Source: Physcia stellaris
Lineage: Eukaryota > Ascomycota > Lecanoromycetes > Caliciales > Physciaceae
Assembly: GCA_018902385.1 (NCBI GenBank)
Contig: JABSSW010000047.1
Span: forward strand, 310,001-374,000
Direction of reading: 5' to 3'
DNA length: 64,000 nucleotides
Shown: piece after piece, positions 9,708 through 21,786 of the stretch
How positions within the stretch are numbered: the stretch's first letter is position 1
Layout of the letters: the number at the start of each line of letters is the position of its first letter
Program-made: the position numbers and the translations under genes
The notes under the pieces: model-generated
Database searches by the model: none
Told to the model about the DNA's origin: nothing
The model's input: the letters and a program-made list of their open reading frames with translations, nothing else

Positions 9708-12621
9708 GGTGGTCGGTATAGTATGTGGAGTTGTTGGGGAGCTGCTTGGGTTGTTTTGCTCTTTCTTCGATAAGATGGAGTCTAATATATGTTGGAGTAA
9801 TGGAAGTTTAGTTGCTTGATTCAAGTCTTTTGCGAGATTTGTGGTTGGAGTAGGAGATGGAGGAAGATGCTTGATCGAGAGAATTTTATATCATTCTGGA
9901 AAGAATCGGTATGACGCACTGAGATTGCTCTGACTGAAGACAGGTCTTCCAGATGACTGTTGCCCACAGACTCGAATCTCAACAGATGAGGCATCATCAC
10001 CAGTCAGACCTCAGACCCCAGTGGATCATGAAAGAGCCATTCCTACAACAACCAAGACTCCGTTTCAGTAACAGCCCAGGTTCTCTCCTCATACTAGACA
10101 AAACCTATATACCCAAATGAATGTGGTGTAGCTGCCGTTGAGAATATACGCATAGACTGTTCGTCGGTACACTGATGCCCCTTAATAGTGGTCTCGAAAC
10201 GTCTATCTTCCAGGCAGCTTGAATCGGCAAGTTGAGCGCTTTAGTGGTCGGATTATGTGTCTTGCTGTCTGTGAATATCCTATGGACTTTTGTATTATCT
10301 TTGCTTAGTCCTGCTCTCTTTTCCTTTCCGTCCCTTCGTCTTTTGGTATTATTTTATCTCTCCTTTTCTGTATGTATTTCAGGGGTTTTAACACCTCCCT
10401 CTATTATTCTGGCACCCATTCTCGCTCAATTGGGTATTCTTACTAGGGATATTCTGATTGGCCGACTGATATCTGGGGAAGGCCTCCATTCTGCACCAGG
10501 AATGGGCCAAAATCCCAGATTTCTCAGAAGGTCCCGTTCGCAAAAAGGTAGTGCAGTATGCAACACCGAGGAACATCATAGTTCTTTGACGTAAAGCAGG
10601 CAGATTCTCCTGCGAGATCTCGAAGATCTCATTCAATATATTGCACAATAAGGCTTCAGCTCTCCCATGCTATGATTGTAAAGATGCTCGCAAACGCATT
10701 CTCGTAAGATTTTCACGATCTTCGCGCTCTGCTCATCCTGCGCGGCCTCCCTATTATCTCGTCCTCGTTAAGCAGCTGACGAAATTGGGATTACGAGCGG
10801 CGATTGATTTGTAGACAGCTGAAAAGAGAGCGCCTGGGCTGAGTTAGCATGTCACGAGACGAAGGCGCGAGCCGTCGCTACCACGCCCCGGGTAGTGGCG
10901 TTAAAATAATAAAAATGGGGTTTCCGTGTATTGCTGTCGCTTTTTTAAAACAAACTGTTTTTTCATTCTTTTTCTCTTCCCTTTTCTACTCCTTCTGCTT
11001 CTCAACCCCTCTCCTCCCAGCTCATCTCGAGTGATCCATGCAGACATAGAACAACTTCAAACCTTCTCTGCTTAATCGCAAAGAGCATCGATTTAGAAAT
11101 ATTACTTTTAGGTTTTCTGGCTGGGCTTTCTGGAAAATCTTTCTACTAATGCTAATTTCCGTCGCCTGGTAAGCCACTCCTAGACGATGTTCACCAAGGG
11201 ACAGTCCCGCAAGATCGACCGGTTCTGCCCAAGGCCTGATAACGTTGCAGTACAGTAGTTTAGCACAGCGGGTAGCTGGACCTCCTGGCTCGGTGGGGAA
11301 TTCAATCCTTGATTCAATGGTCCCTTAGCTCGTCCGTCTGGCAGCACCCCCAAACTTTTGGTTACATCTACCCCGCAGTATATGCGAAACTAAGGTGCAA
11401 TTCCGGGGTGCCGCCAGAAGGATGAACTAAAGGTTGCATACGAGGTACTCTTGATGGTTAGAACAAACCAATCGACACTAACCACCCACTGTGCAAAACT
11501 CACTATATATTGTACATTCCTCAGGAAGGTACTGCGGAGCTGATCCCGAGATCTGATTGCGCTGGCTGCACTATCTAATCGCGGGGCTCTTAGTGCGTTC
11601 CACTTAACGCTCGTCCCCAATTGCCCTTCGTCTTCAATTGCCCTTCGTCCTTTTTCATATTCGTGGCTTGGCGAGGCCGGCTTATATAGCGATGCCAAGC
11701 CCCGAACACCACGGCCGTGGATAGGATAGTCACCGATTTCAACCAATATCTCAGAAAAGTTTCAGAAAATCACTGATAAGTGAAGGAACAAATCATGGAT
11801 TTCGGGATCGAACATCGTAGGGTTGGCGTATTACACCGAACTTTTGCGGGCGCGAAGGTCAACGTCATGCAGAATGCACTAAGAGCCCCAGCGATTAGTG
11901 CAGCATGATCAGTCGCATAAGAGCTCATGGCATACACGAAAAGCGACATTATTCACTTTTCCACATCTGGAGGTACCGTTTCAGGATCTCCGTTTCGCAC
12001 AGCGTCCAATTCGGCTCAGCTCGGACAACAGTCACAATGTTTGAAATATCGGTGGCTTTTGTGAAGTTTGAAGAAGGGACTCGCGTATTCCTTAATGGCC
12101 TCTGCGGTGTGGGCTCGAGATGAAGGTCGTCTGGGCAATTGAATTTCGAGGCAGTGGTTTATGAGATCAATGCCTTAGTGATGTCGACTTTGAGACGTCT
12201 CGTCTTTTCGGCGATCGGAAAACAATTGTCAACAGTAAGAGAGGAAAGTCAGACCCGACTTTCCTACCTCTAACCGAAATTTTTGTTTTATTCCGTACCA
12301 AGCTCATTTACCAATGACAAATTGAGTTGTTTATCCTATTGGGCTACACTACCGCCGCATTTCTGTGGCTGCAGAATGCATACGAAATCTCCGCATTGGG
12401 GGAAGTGTTCGACGCGGACTGGCGATAGCCAGCCATTGCCCTGTCGGAGACACATGGAAGAAGCATTGCTGATCTCGATCGTTTCACAGGCCTCTGGAAC
12501 AACCCGAGAATATGTATATATTCTCTGTCTGCACCTCCAATAAATGGCTATCCTTACGTCTTCATTCTTCCTTGATTGAGATAGCCAATAGGTCATCAAA
12601 TCAATCCCAAGCTCAAGAATC
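9708..12621. other. Intergenic, 2.9 kb, no confident gene
   Basis: Mixed-composition DNA with only short, unconnected open frames (for example 10232-10594 and 11390-11746). None has a recognisable domain or consistent splice sites. It may include decayed mobile DNA, but no terminal repeats or target duplications were found by eye. Confidence 0.45.
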
Positions 12622-13249
12622 ATGCATTGGCTATTTGTTCATGCTCCGCTCGCATTGGCAGCTTTAGCCAGCGCCCGCAGCTTCAGTATGTATTCACCCC
12701 GTAAGTGCAGGTACCATTGTTCCTAAGCTCACAATACCCTCTGCTCAACAGCGATCGATGTGACTGGCAACCAAGTCAAGCTCCAGGGCCTTGATGCCCA
12801 AGCTGAGCCAGTGTGCTACTGGGATGGGACCGCCCCCTTCTGCACCGCCAGCTGCGACACTAAAGGTGGCTGGGCCATGTGCAAACAAAGTTCTACAGGG
12901 GATGGAGCACGGTGCGTTACTGGTCACAAGGGGCTTTGCTGTAAAGACGGCTGTCCTGGACAGGGAAGCAATATCGCTGGTAAGCCTTTCGACCCTCGGC
13001 GATGTGCTTTCACGATCTCACCTGTTCCTTCCCGTCTGGGTTTTCTTTACCACCCACCCAACCACTCAAGAGTAATGACTGATCGTGAGAGTTCCGAGTT
13101 TTGTAGACGATATTGGTGAGCCCAACGACGACATCTGCAAGAAAGGTTTTACTATTGTCTGCCCTCCTGGCGCATCCAAGAATAGTGACTGCCATTGTGT
13201 CGAAGATTCTGGGGACGAACGTTATAAAAACGCAAAGTGCGACAGTTGA
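12622..13249 (+). CDS. Small secreted cysteine-rich protein
   Basis: Three exons (12622-12700, 12752-12979, 13107-13249) with GT..AG introns at 12701-12751 and 12980-13106 give a 149-residue protein. The N-terminus is a signal peptide: a short hydrophobic run, LFVHAPLALAALASA, ends in a likely cleavage site near residue 19. The mature part has 13 cysteines. Exon 2 carries CYWDGTAPFC, SCD, GGWAMC, GDGARCVTGHKGLCC and GCPG; exon 3 carries DICKKG, TIVCPP and DCHC. The C-x8-C, GDG-x2-C and LCC spacing looks like a compact disulfide-stabilised domain seen in other secreted fungal proteins, though I cannot name the family. It is probably an extracellular or cell-wall protein; an effector role would be guesswork. 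The reading frame joins correctly at both introns. Confidence 0.8.
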
Positions 13250-14972
13250 AGAAACTCTGACGGTCCCTTCTTCGTCGGACCATGACCAATGCTTGGGTGG
13301 TGAAAAGAGGGGAGGCCTGGGACGAAGGGATTTGTATATGACAGTGAGTCGAGGATAAGCAGAATTGTTTGATAGGGCAAAAGTGAGACTGTACAGTAAA
13401 CTCACGCTCCTTCTCAACATGAATCACATTGTTCTGGTACTAAAGATTTTTCCAACCAACCCCTACCTAGCGTCGGTCCACTACTTAGTAAGAAAATAAG
13501 TAACTCCCGACCGAATACATTTAAACGGTGCCTGAACCACCTAGCTCGAAGATTCACCCAAAGAAAACATTAGCAGCATCAATAATGGGTTTCCAACCAA
13601 TGACTTACAATAGTATCAATCTATCCAAACGTCATGAAGCCCGCAACTCTACCTCCTATCCCCTCGCGTCCTATCAGAAAGTACAAGTCCAGTAACGAAG
13701 TCAGACGTTTTCCATTCAACGTGCAATACAGAACTCAAACCCTCAAATACCTATCCTATCCCTCGACGAAGTTCTACGCCACAGTCATCGAATTACAAAG
13801 TCGATGAGACTACTACTTCCCGAGTCGCTCAACAAGAAATAAATACCAATATTCACGAGAACGTCCATACGTCCCGAATGAAGTGAACGCATCAACGCAG
13901 AGTATTGAGGTATGGAACAAACTACGACAGTCCTACTAACGCGCCACCAAAAAGATTATGCTTTCTGCATTTGTGGCTGTTTTGATCGGATGGAGACGGG
14001 TGATACAGGAGCACAGCGTGCAGAGCTCAAGATTATACAGCAAACCCATTGAAACCTATACCAGATCGCGCTTGGTTCCAAAGGACCAAAGACGGATCTA
14101 TCTGTACTTATGTTTGGGGCGCCGTAAGCTGAGTTTACATCGGAACTTGCTAGCCCATGGGGGGGATACGCGGTTAAAGTCGTGTTTTCACAGCGGGTTT
14201 GACTAGCGTCTTTCCGTTGAATATTCTGATGAGCAGGAATTTAATTGTTAAAGAACACTCGCAATCCGCTGTAGAAAAAACAGTATTCATCACGGACAAT
14301 TCGGAAATAGATCAAAAGATCGGCTACTTGCTACTGTAATAGATAAAAATAGAATGAGACGTTCAGAACGAGCGAAGTACAATTACTAAAGCTTTTTATC
14401 AAAGAATTCCGTGAAAGACTTTTCACCCACGCAGATTTGACTTTCGGAACAGAGCAAGAGCTTTCCTTGTAGACTCGGAGAACACTTCACTATATCAATA
14501 TCATGAATAGCGGTCAAAGTTGGCACAGCGATCTCGTTGCAAGCACAAATTTCACTCGTCGATGCAACTTCGTTGTAGTCATTCCATCCGTGACGAGTTT
14601 CGAAGCACGAGACGATAGTTTTTTGACGGCGTTTTCAGAGCATAGCAGATTAGTGTTTCGTTATACAACGAGTTCTTGTCCTGTTGAGCCGTTTCGACGT
14701 GCCATGACGACCATCTCGCAATGACGTCTGCAATGAGATCGTTGTGCCAACTCTAATTGCTATAATAAATGCTCCCTCGTTATTGCACCTGTGTCTCGAC
14801 CTTGGTAGGCGTATGATACTTCGTTGCTGGCCTATTGAATTTTGATGCATATCACTTAACATTGAGATTAAAGTCTCTCTCCTGGATCAGCCTGTCAAAC
14901 CATGTTATAAGGCTCAACCCAGGGATTTTGGACAGTGGCCATATCCGTTAAAACCAAGAGGGCCGCTTTGGC
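13250..14972. other. Intergenic, 1.7 kb, one inverted-repeat element
   Basis: No gene was recognised. The only structure seen is the inverted-repeat element at 14518-14752, described separately. Confidence 0.5.
14518..14752. repeat. Short inverted-repeat element (MITE-like)
   Basis: A 235-base stretch whose ends are inverted repeats of about 24 bases starting AGTTGGCACA, with two mismatches between left and right. No flanking target-site duplication could be found, so whether it is a mobile element or a chance or regulatory hairpin is open. Confidence 0.5.
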
Positions 14973-17900
14973 CTACCAGGCTTGAGATCCTATAAGCTTT
15001 ACAAGATCTTCTGCTTGGGGGTTGGGTTCAATAGGCATGGCATCTTCTATGCTCCGCTGCTCAAAACATATTTTATCATCTAGAAGGGTCAGAATATGGC
15101 TGAGCCGTTCGTGCGACAGTATATGTGACAAACGCTCCGATTGGGAGTGCGTCAGGGGTAGTCCGTCAACACTGTGGAAAATTCGATGATCTGTTGCACC
15201 AAGGTCGTACAACAAACTCTCCAAATCCATGATAAGATCCGGATTCCAGAACAGTCTGCGCTTTATACAAGCCAACAGGGTCTCTTTAACTATTATCCGT
15301 AGCGACGTCTGCTCTTGATCTCCTAGATTGATACAGAATTCATGCGTAAGCAGCACGTTGATATCTGCTCGAGCATCGTGTTTCACGAGCGTCGTGATGG
15401 TCTGCTTACAAAGACCTAATATTTCTTCGAGGTTCTTTTCATACCACTTCAGCACAGCAGTATTGGATATTATACATGATACCGAGACAAGAAGTATGGT
15501 CCATTGAGGATGATTGCCAAACTGCTGTTTTATTGCGGCTGTATGAGGGTACATTATTGTATTGTTAGATCTCGGAATGTACTCCAGCAAGATATCAAAA
15601 ACACCTTTCAAGTGGTTTATAAAGTTTTCATGCTTGAACAACCACTGCACAGTATATCCAAGGCCAAGTATTGCAGCGCTAATAACACGTTCAACGTCCT
15701 CTTGTGTGGAATTGCTCCCTTTCGACATATGACTTTGGACAAAATCCCAACGCCCGAAGAAGGAAGCGAAGTCTAGAACATGTGCTAATGGCCAAGGAAC
15801 AATCCAATTTCGAAGACTCACCAAGTCATCACCGTTATAACATTCAAATACCTCATAGCGTGATTCATTGAGCTCTTCATTCAGGTAGTAGAGGAGGTCA
15901 TAGGTTAGATGGATGATTTGAGAGGCAGCACCGTGCATCGCTGGCGAATCGCGGGTCGAGGGCCAATAAGACGTCATGATCCTTGCAATGTCACAGTTAT
16001 CTAATGTGATTGGTCCCTTAGTTGATTTAAGCTCGGACATCATAATTGGCAACAAATACGCGATCGCTATTCGTCCTCGTACTCTAGTCAATGCACCAGC
16101 TGTTAAGATTACCGAGTCAGTATTTCCTATCTCGGATCATCGTAGAGCTGGGTAAACGGACTTCGAACAATTGACTCTCAAGACATCTAGTTTACAAAAC
16201 AACAACACAGAGTGATGAACAATGATCCAGCGTCACTTACTCATACGACAATTCGAATCTTCGAAATATTCAACGTTGCTTCGCACAAAGTCTCTGGCTG
16301 TCTTGTGGATAAATTTGACTTCCCGAAGATAGCGAGACAAGCATTCTTCGTCTTGATTAATCCGCACGCCTCTTCGGCGCGAGCTCAGCCAACGAACCTC
16401 GGCAAGGCGAGATTCGTCTATCTCGACAAGCCCAGCACAGCGTGAAAGGATTCTGATCTCAAGATTACGACAAGTCTCTTGGAAATCCGATGTCAGGAAG
16501 TAAGCTGTACTTCGCCGCCCAATCTGAGCCCAAGCATTTTCCTCGTTGCATGCAAAATGCAGCAAAGTTGGAAAATTGTCATCAAAGCTCGAGCCTTCAT
16601 CATATGCCATGATATGGTGGAAATACGTAGTGGCTTCGCGGACATAAGATTTGTCTAGACGTTTCAGCATATGCATATAAAGACCATCAATGGTATCAGG
16701 TGTACGATCCAGTCTATCTTCGAGTTCTGAGAAAGTATCGGCGTTCCTTGCTCCGGTTACGATATCTTTCGTCATCAGCTCAGCCCAGAGAAAAATTCCC
16801 TGAGATTTTTCTGTCAAGTTCTGTATGAGACATTTTGCGCGCCATCTCAAGTCGTCGAGTATGGAGTCAGATGTAGAGACAGAAAACCGTTTTAAGAGCG
16901 CTGGAATGAGCCGATCTGAAGTAGCCTTTAAAATGTCTGGATAGTTGAGATCCTGTAACCTCACGTGAGGACAATCCGCAAAGCCTTGTCGAAAAATTTC
17001 CTCTGGGCGACTCGATGCACAAACCTTGGTTCCCGGACTCTGGCTCATGAGACGGATGATGTTCATGAGATTATTTTCGTCCCCCTCATATTCGTCAAGC
17101 CCATCGATGAGTATGCACACGCGCAATGTCGAGGGCTTCGATAAGAGGAATAGCTTCAAGGCCTCTTCCAATCGCTTTTCAGTCCATTCGTGCAACGTGC
17201 CAGACCTGGAGGACTTAGACTTTCACTGACATAAGCGGTATAGAGTCTTCCCATTGACGTGCTATTTGGTACAACAATGACTTCAGTAGGCCGCGGTAGT
17301 TCTTCTGTATTGAGCTGCCAAGACTCCAGAAGAAGTACGAACACATGATAACGTCGTGCGGACTGCTCCAAGGGGATGATGGCTCAAGACTTTGGCAGTA
17401 GTCATGAAATTTGGTACAAATATATTTCATCAGCGTTGATTTACCTGACCCAGGTTTGCCACTCAACCAATAAGGATTATCGCCATCACTTCTAAGCCAT
17501 TCCTCGAAGTTATCCCACGGCCGCACTCGTATCTCGGCAAGATGACGTACGTCCTCGAAACTTATCAGTGATAGGGAGCTACGGCTGTTGTTGATCGAGG
17601 AGTCTTCGGAGCTTGACGCTGCATTAGGATCGGACAGACTAGCCTGACCAAGGTTCTCGGTGGCACCTCGGATTCTTGAAGACTTAAAAAACCATTGACA
17701 GGTCCCGTCGTGGGACTCAGCTATATCTTCGAATCGCGAAGAGATCTCGGGATAGAAAAGGCTTTCGATAAATTCGTCCCGTAATCTCTGATGAGCCTCC
17801 TCTTGATTCATCTGGTCATGACGCTGATCGATATGCATTATTATAGTTTCTGTTTGGTCGGTTATCAACTTTCCATATGTGTTGCGCCCCTCGTTCAGCT

Positions 17901-18742
17901 TTACCACAAAGGTTTTGATCATCTCATCAAGCTTGTCAAAACGCGCATCGTGTAAAACTGCGCGGAAGTCCAGCTGCGACAGAATGCGAATATTAAGAAT
18001 GTCCCGATAGCTCTCAAGCTTTTTTGGGTTTTCGCCAAATACTTCTTTCTACGCATGGTCCGCACAGTTTTATCAACGACTTGACGAAACCCATCTCCTG
18101 GGCCTTGTTTCAGCCTTGATAATTCAGACAGGAGCTCTGCAGCTGTTTTGCAGCATTTGTCCGACAACTCAGTTACATCTTTATCGTGACCTGAAGCTGC
18201 AGCTGGTAGACCGTGGATCGGATGCTTGAGCTGCTCAGCGGTCGTAGTCAAGAGCTTGGTAATTTCTCTGTTGGAAAAAGTCAGTATACCACATCCAGAC
18301 CGTGTGTAGGTTCACTACTGTTTGCCCAATACACTCTTGCTGGCAGGAATGCTCGATGAGGAGATGAAGTCTTTGGTTCTTGCAAAGTACTTATACCAAT
18401 GGCTGAGCGAGAAGTCTTGGCCTTTTGTCCACGAACAAAGATGGAACGATACCTCTTGTATGTCCTAAATTTCCACCTATAGACGGTGAAGCCTAGGGTA
18501 GAGGAAGACTTGCATGACTGCCTTGAGTCAAGCCATGCCCTCAGGCGGAGACAAATACATACACTTCGCCGTGGCAAGTGAATTACAAGGACAGAGCAAG
18601 ACGATATGACTTACTCAGTATCTCGATGCTCGGCAAGAGAGCCATTCCGATATATCTCTTGGCAAACAGATACGGCTTTGAAGCCAGCTTGTAGAAATTG
18701 CAATATGCCCGCTGCCAAGCCGACAGCTATTACAGGGTCCAT
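14973..18742 (-). pseudogene. NACHT-type NLR (STAND) protein gene, frame-broken
   Basis: Coding pieces, in transcript order: exon 1 at 18742-18615; exon 2 at 18267-16241; exon 3 at 16099-14973. Introns 18614-18268 and 16240-16100 have GT..AG ends and join in frame. The start, MDPVIAVGLAAGILQFLQAG, is the usual N-terminal helix of fungal STAND proteins. The NACHT module has a P-loop, GKPGSGKST, near 17450 and a Walker B, LIDGLDEY, near 17100. HKTARDFV and a helical C-terminal region follow. No WD40, ankyrin or TPR repeats are evident. Fungal NLRs sense non-self and can trigger heterokaryon-type cell death. Exon 2 changes frame twice, at about 18041-18052 and about 17213-17222, and no intron explains either. 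It is therefore a pseudogene, or the sequence carries two base errors. Confidence 0.75.
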
Positions 18743-19437
18743 CGAGAGCGACTAGTGTTTCTCTAGGCCTGGGATTTTTCCCTCGCAATGCAGGTCTTGT
18801 TCGATCCAGACCCTGCTGACCGAAGAATACTTCTGTTCTGAACAAGCCGTTGCAGGATAGCTTGACGGTCACTTTACATGTGAACTTCGCCTCGATAAGG
18901 CCGTGTAGGTAATATCTTTCGGTAAGGTAGATTTCATGATTCTGTCATGACTGCTAGGATGAGACTTCTGGTCAGCAAATATGGCTTGCACGGAGATAGG
19001 ACTTTGACGTACCACCACAGCCCCCTGTGCCACGCTGAGATCGCAAAGTCCAAGATCTGTCCTGCTCAGCTCTCAATTTGCAAGGTAAGTGCTTGGGCTG
19101 GTTTGTTGTGTTTGCAGTATTCATCAGACGGAGATGGGAGTTGCGAGGTTTCCGACAAGATCCAGGCATCCTCAAGGCTATGGCGTGCGGCTCCATGAGG
19201 CTGCGGCCTATGGGGCATTGGCAGCGTCCTCGAACCAATGGGGCCCTAGATAGTAGGCACTGATAGGTAGCACTGTTTGTTGCTACTGGCTGCATCAGAA
19301 CCATTATGTCGGTACCCAATTGTAGCGGGTGTGGTTGGTTGAACCTTCGAAATGCACTCAATGGCGCATGACGTCACTGCCTAGCAAACGTTTTGTCACT
19401 TGGACGGCGACACTCATTGACGAGATGTGGCCGTACG
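18743..19437. other. Intergenic, between divergent NLR and glucosyltransferase genes
   Basis: About 700 bases of shared upstream DNA. No conserved element was recognised. Confidence 0.5.
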
Positions 19438-21213
19438 ATGATAGGAGAGCTCCTGGCATGGATCTGCTTGGGATGGTACGTCTTTATACTTGTCGTCTGC
19501 TCTATCGGCGTCTACCAAATGTACCAGAGCTTATAAACAAAAATCCATTTCCAAGGAATACGCTGACATAGACCTAGATGCCGCAATTTCTCCTCCAAGC
19601 CTCCAGGCTCACTCTCCACGAATCTCCCTCTTGACAGAGTCCCTCATGTTACCGTCCTTCGCCCCGTCAAGGGCATTGAGCCTCATCTCTATTCCTGCCT
19701 TGCCGCAACCTTCCAGCAAAGCTACCCTAGGGAAAAGCTGACAATATACCTCTGCATTTCTTCACGCTCGGATCCCGCGTTTCCAATCCTGGAGCAATTG
19801 CTCAGCGACTTCCCCGGCTTTGATGCAAAGATATTGATAGAAGAAGAGGATCCAAACCTCTCAGGCAAACATGGTGATACCTACAACCTGGGCCCAAACC
19901 CCAAGATCCGGAATATGAGCCGTGGCTATCGCGAGGCGAAGGGAGATATCATCTGGATCATCGATTGCAACGTCTGGGTCAGTCGGGGCGTATGCGGGAA
20001 CATGGTTGATCGCCTCTGCGGCTTCACGCCTGATGGGAGAAAATACAAATTCGTGCACCAACTGCCGCTTGTGATCGATATCTCGGAATCGCTTCCAGCC
20101 TCTGCTTCCCCCTCGACGTCTGATATTGGAAATGGAAATGGAGGCAGAACACAAATAGGCAGGGACAAGCAAGGGAACAGAGGGTGGGGATCCCTCCTCG
20201 AAGAACTCTTCCTCTCGACCTCGCACGCAAAATTCTACACCGCTATCAACACCGTCGCAGTCGCGCCCTGCATAGTCGGCAAAAGCAACATGTTCCGTCG
20301 CTCGCACCTCAACGCTCTGACCGCCTCCTCCCCCAAGAATTACTCCCCCGGCATCGATTTCTTCAGCGAAAACATCTGCGAGGACCATCTCATCGGCGAT
20401 CTCCTCTGGAAACATCCCGTGCCGCCTTCAGTACTAGATACTGCTGCTTTGGAAGGACAGGCTGGCTCTTCAACTTTCGCTCTCAAATCCGACTCCACTT
20501 CCCCCAGATCTCCTACCCTCCCTCCCACTCCCAGCGCCAGTGCGCAAAACAGAAAAAAGCAAAGAAAGCAGCATCTATGGGCCAACCACGCCCTCCTCCC
20601 CCACTCCCTCGCCCTCCAACCCATGGCCCACCTCCCCCTACGGACCTACATCGCGCGGCGCACGCGCTGGCTGCGCGTCCGCAAATTCACCGTCCCGCTC
20701 GCCACGCTCGTCGAGCCGGGCACCGAGTCCCTCCTCTGCTCCCTCTACGGCGCGTACGGCCTCACCAGCATCCCCTTCTTGGGCATCCCGTCCACCTGGG
20801 GGGCGTTTTTCGTGCTTTGGGTGCTCAGTGTGGGGATATGGGGGTGCGTGGATGCGTTTCTTTGGCGGGTGTTGCAGAGTGGCGCTACTTTTGGTGGGGG
20901 GGAGGGGGGCCTGCTTTTGCGAGCTCTAATGTCAATATCATCAATATTGGGAAGCGGACACAGAGAAGGTGGAAGAGCAGACTCGGCGCCTGGGTCGGGC
21001 GGGAAGTTCTCGCGTTCGGGATCTGGATCTGGGCTGTGGTTGGTGGCGTGGAGGTTGATTGGCGCGGGCGCAGGTTCTGGGTCGGGTGGGATGCGAGCGT
21101 GCATGAGATGGCTGATCGAGGACAAGGGGATGGGAAGATTGAATAGATATAGAGGTGTTTCTGGGTTGTGGGGATTTACAAGAGTAAGGTATGAGGAAGT
21201 AGATACGATGTAA
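19438..21213 (+). CDS. GCS1: Ceramide glucosyltransferase (GT21)
   Basis: Makes glucosylceramide from ceramide and UDP-glucose at the Golgi/ER membrane. There are two exons: 19438-19520 and 19572-21213. The intron 19521-19571 starts GT and ends TAG; a second acceptor at 19577 keeps the same frame, so exon 2 may be two codons shorter. The product is 574 residues. Exon 1 codes a membrane anchor, [20 protein letters not shown]. Exon 2 shows the catalytic series of this family: VTVLRPVKG near residue 56, DCNVWV (D2 region), the D3 block [17 protein letters not shown], and RRTRWLRVR, the (Q/R)xxRW motif. Two more hydrophobic segments follow ([13 protein letters not shown]-like and [20 protein letters not shown]). 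A low-complexity insert lies between D3 and RxxRW. The C-terminal tail is Gly/Ser/Arg-rich and probably variable. Fungal glucosylceramide supports growth polarity and sensitivity to plant defensins. Confidence 0.92.
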
Positions 21214-21786
21214 CGAAATGATTGTGAAATCCGGTACGTCGTTATTGGAAAATTACCCCTTTTACGACTCATCGCTACTAAAACTGTTGTTGGTACCTTA
21301 TCATCATTCAACCACTCCTATCTCTTTTCCCATGATCCAACTCTATTGACAGTTGCGTGGAATGATGATTTCCTTCTTACCCAGATTCGGAATTCAACGG
21401 TATGGCAGATTTACTCGACCATTGATCTCTCGAGTCTTCTGGCTGTTCCCTCTAGATTCACTAGATGTTTTTCAATTTTGCGGAAGAAATTTGATCAATT
21501 GAAATTATTTACGAGTGGACGAGTGGACGACTTGACAACCCCAAAAGATAAAAAAGGGGATGGGAGCGAACAGAAATGCACAATTCTGCCTTATTCCATG
21601 ACCATAGCAGACAGAGAAGGATTCGGACATACTGTAGCTATCTTGAACCACCAAAAAGAAGGGGGAGGGGATGGTCATGTCAAAGCACAAGAGAAAGACC
21701 TCTAATCCATATCGTAAGATCTTACTATCGTAACATGTACCTTTCATCACTCGCACAATAAGCCATACTAAGCTTTCCCGCCACAT
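21214..21786. other. Intergenic between convergent genes
   Basis: About 570 bases between the glucosyltransferase stop and the SEN2 stop, holding two 3' regions. No terminator-like structure or gene is evident. Confidence 0.5.

Noticed and set aside
10232-10594. A 120-residue hydrophobic open frame
   Set aside because: No start context, splice partner or family, and its composition is that of pyrimidine-rich spacer.
11240-11310. A tRNA-like stretch with a B-box-like GGGGAATTCAATCC
   Set aside because: No matching acceptor stem or anticodon arm could be folded by eye.
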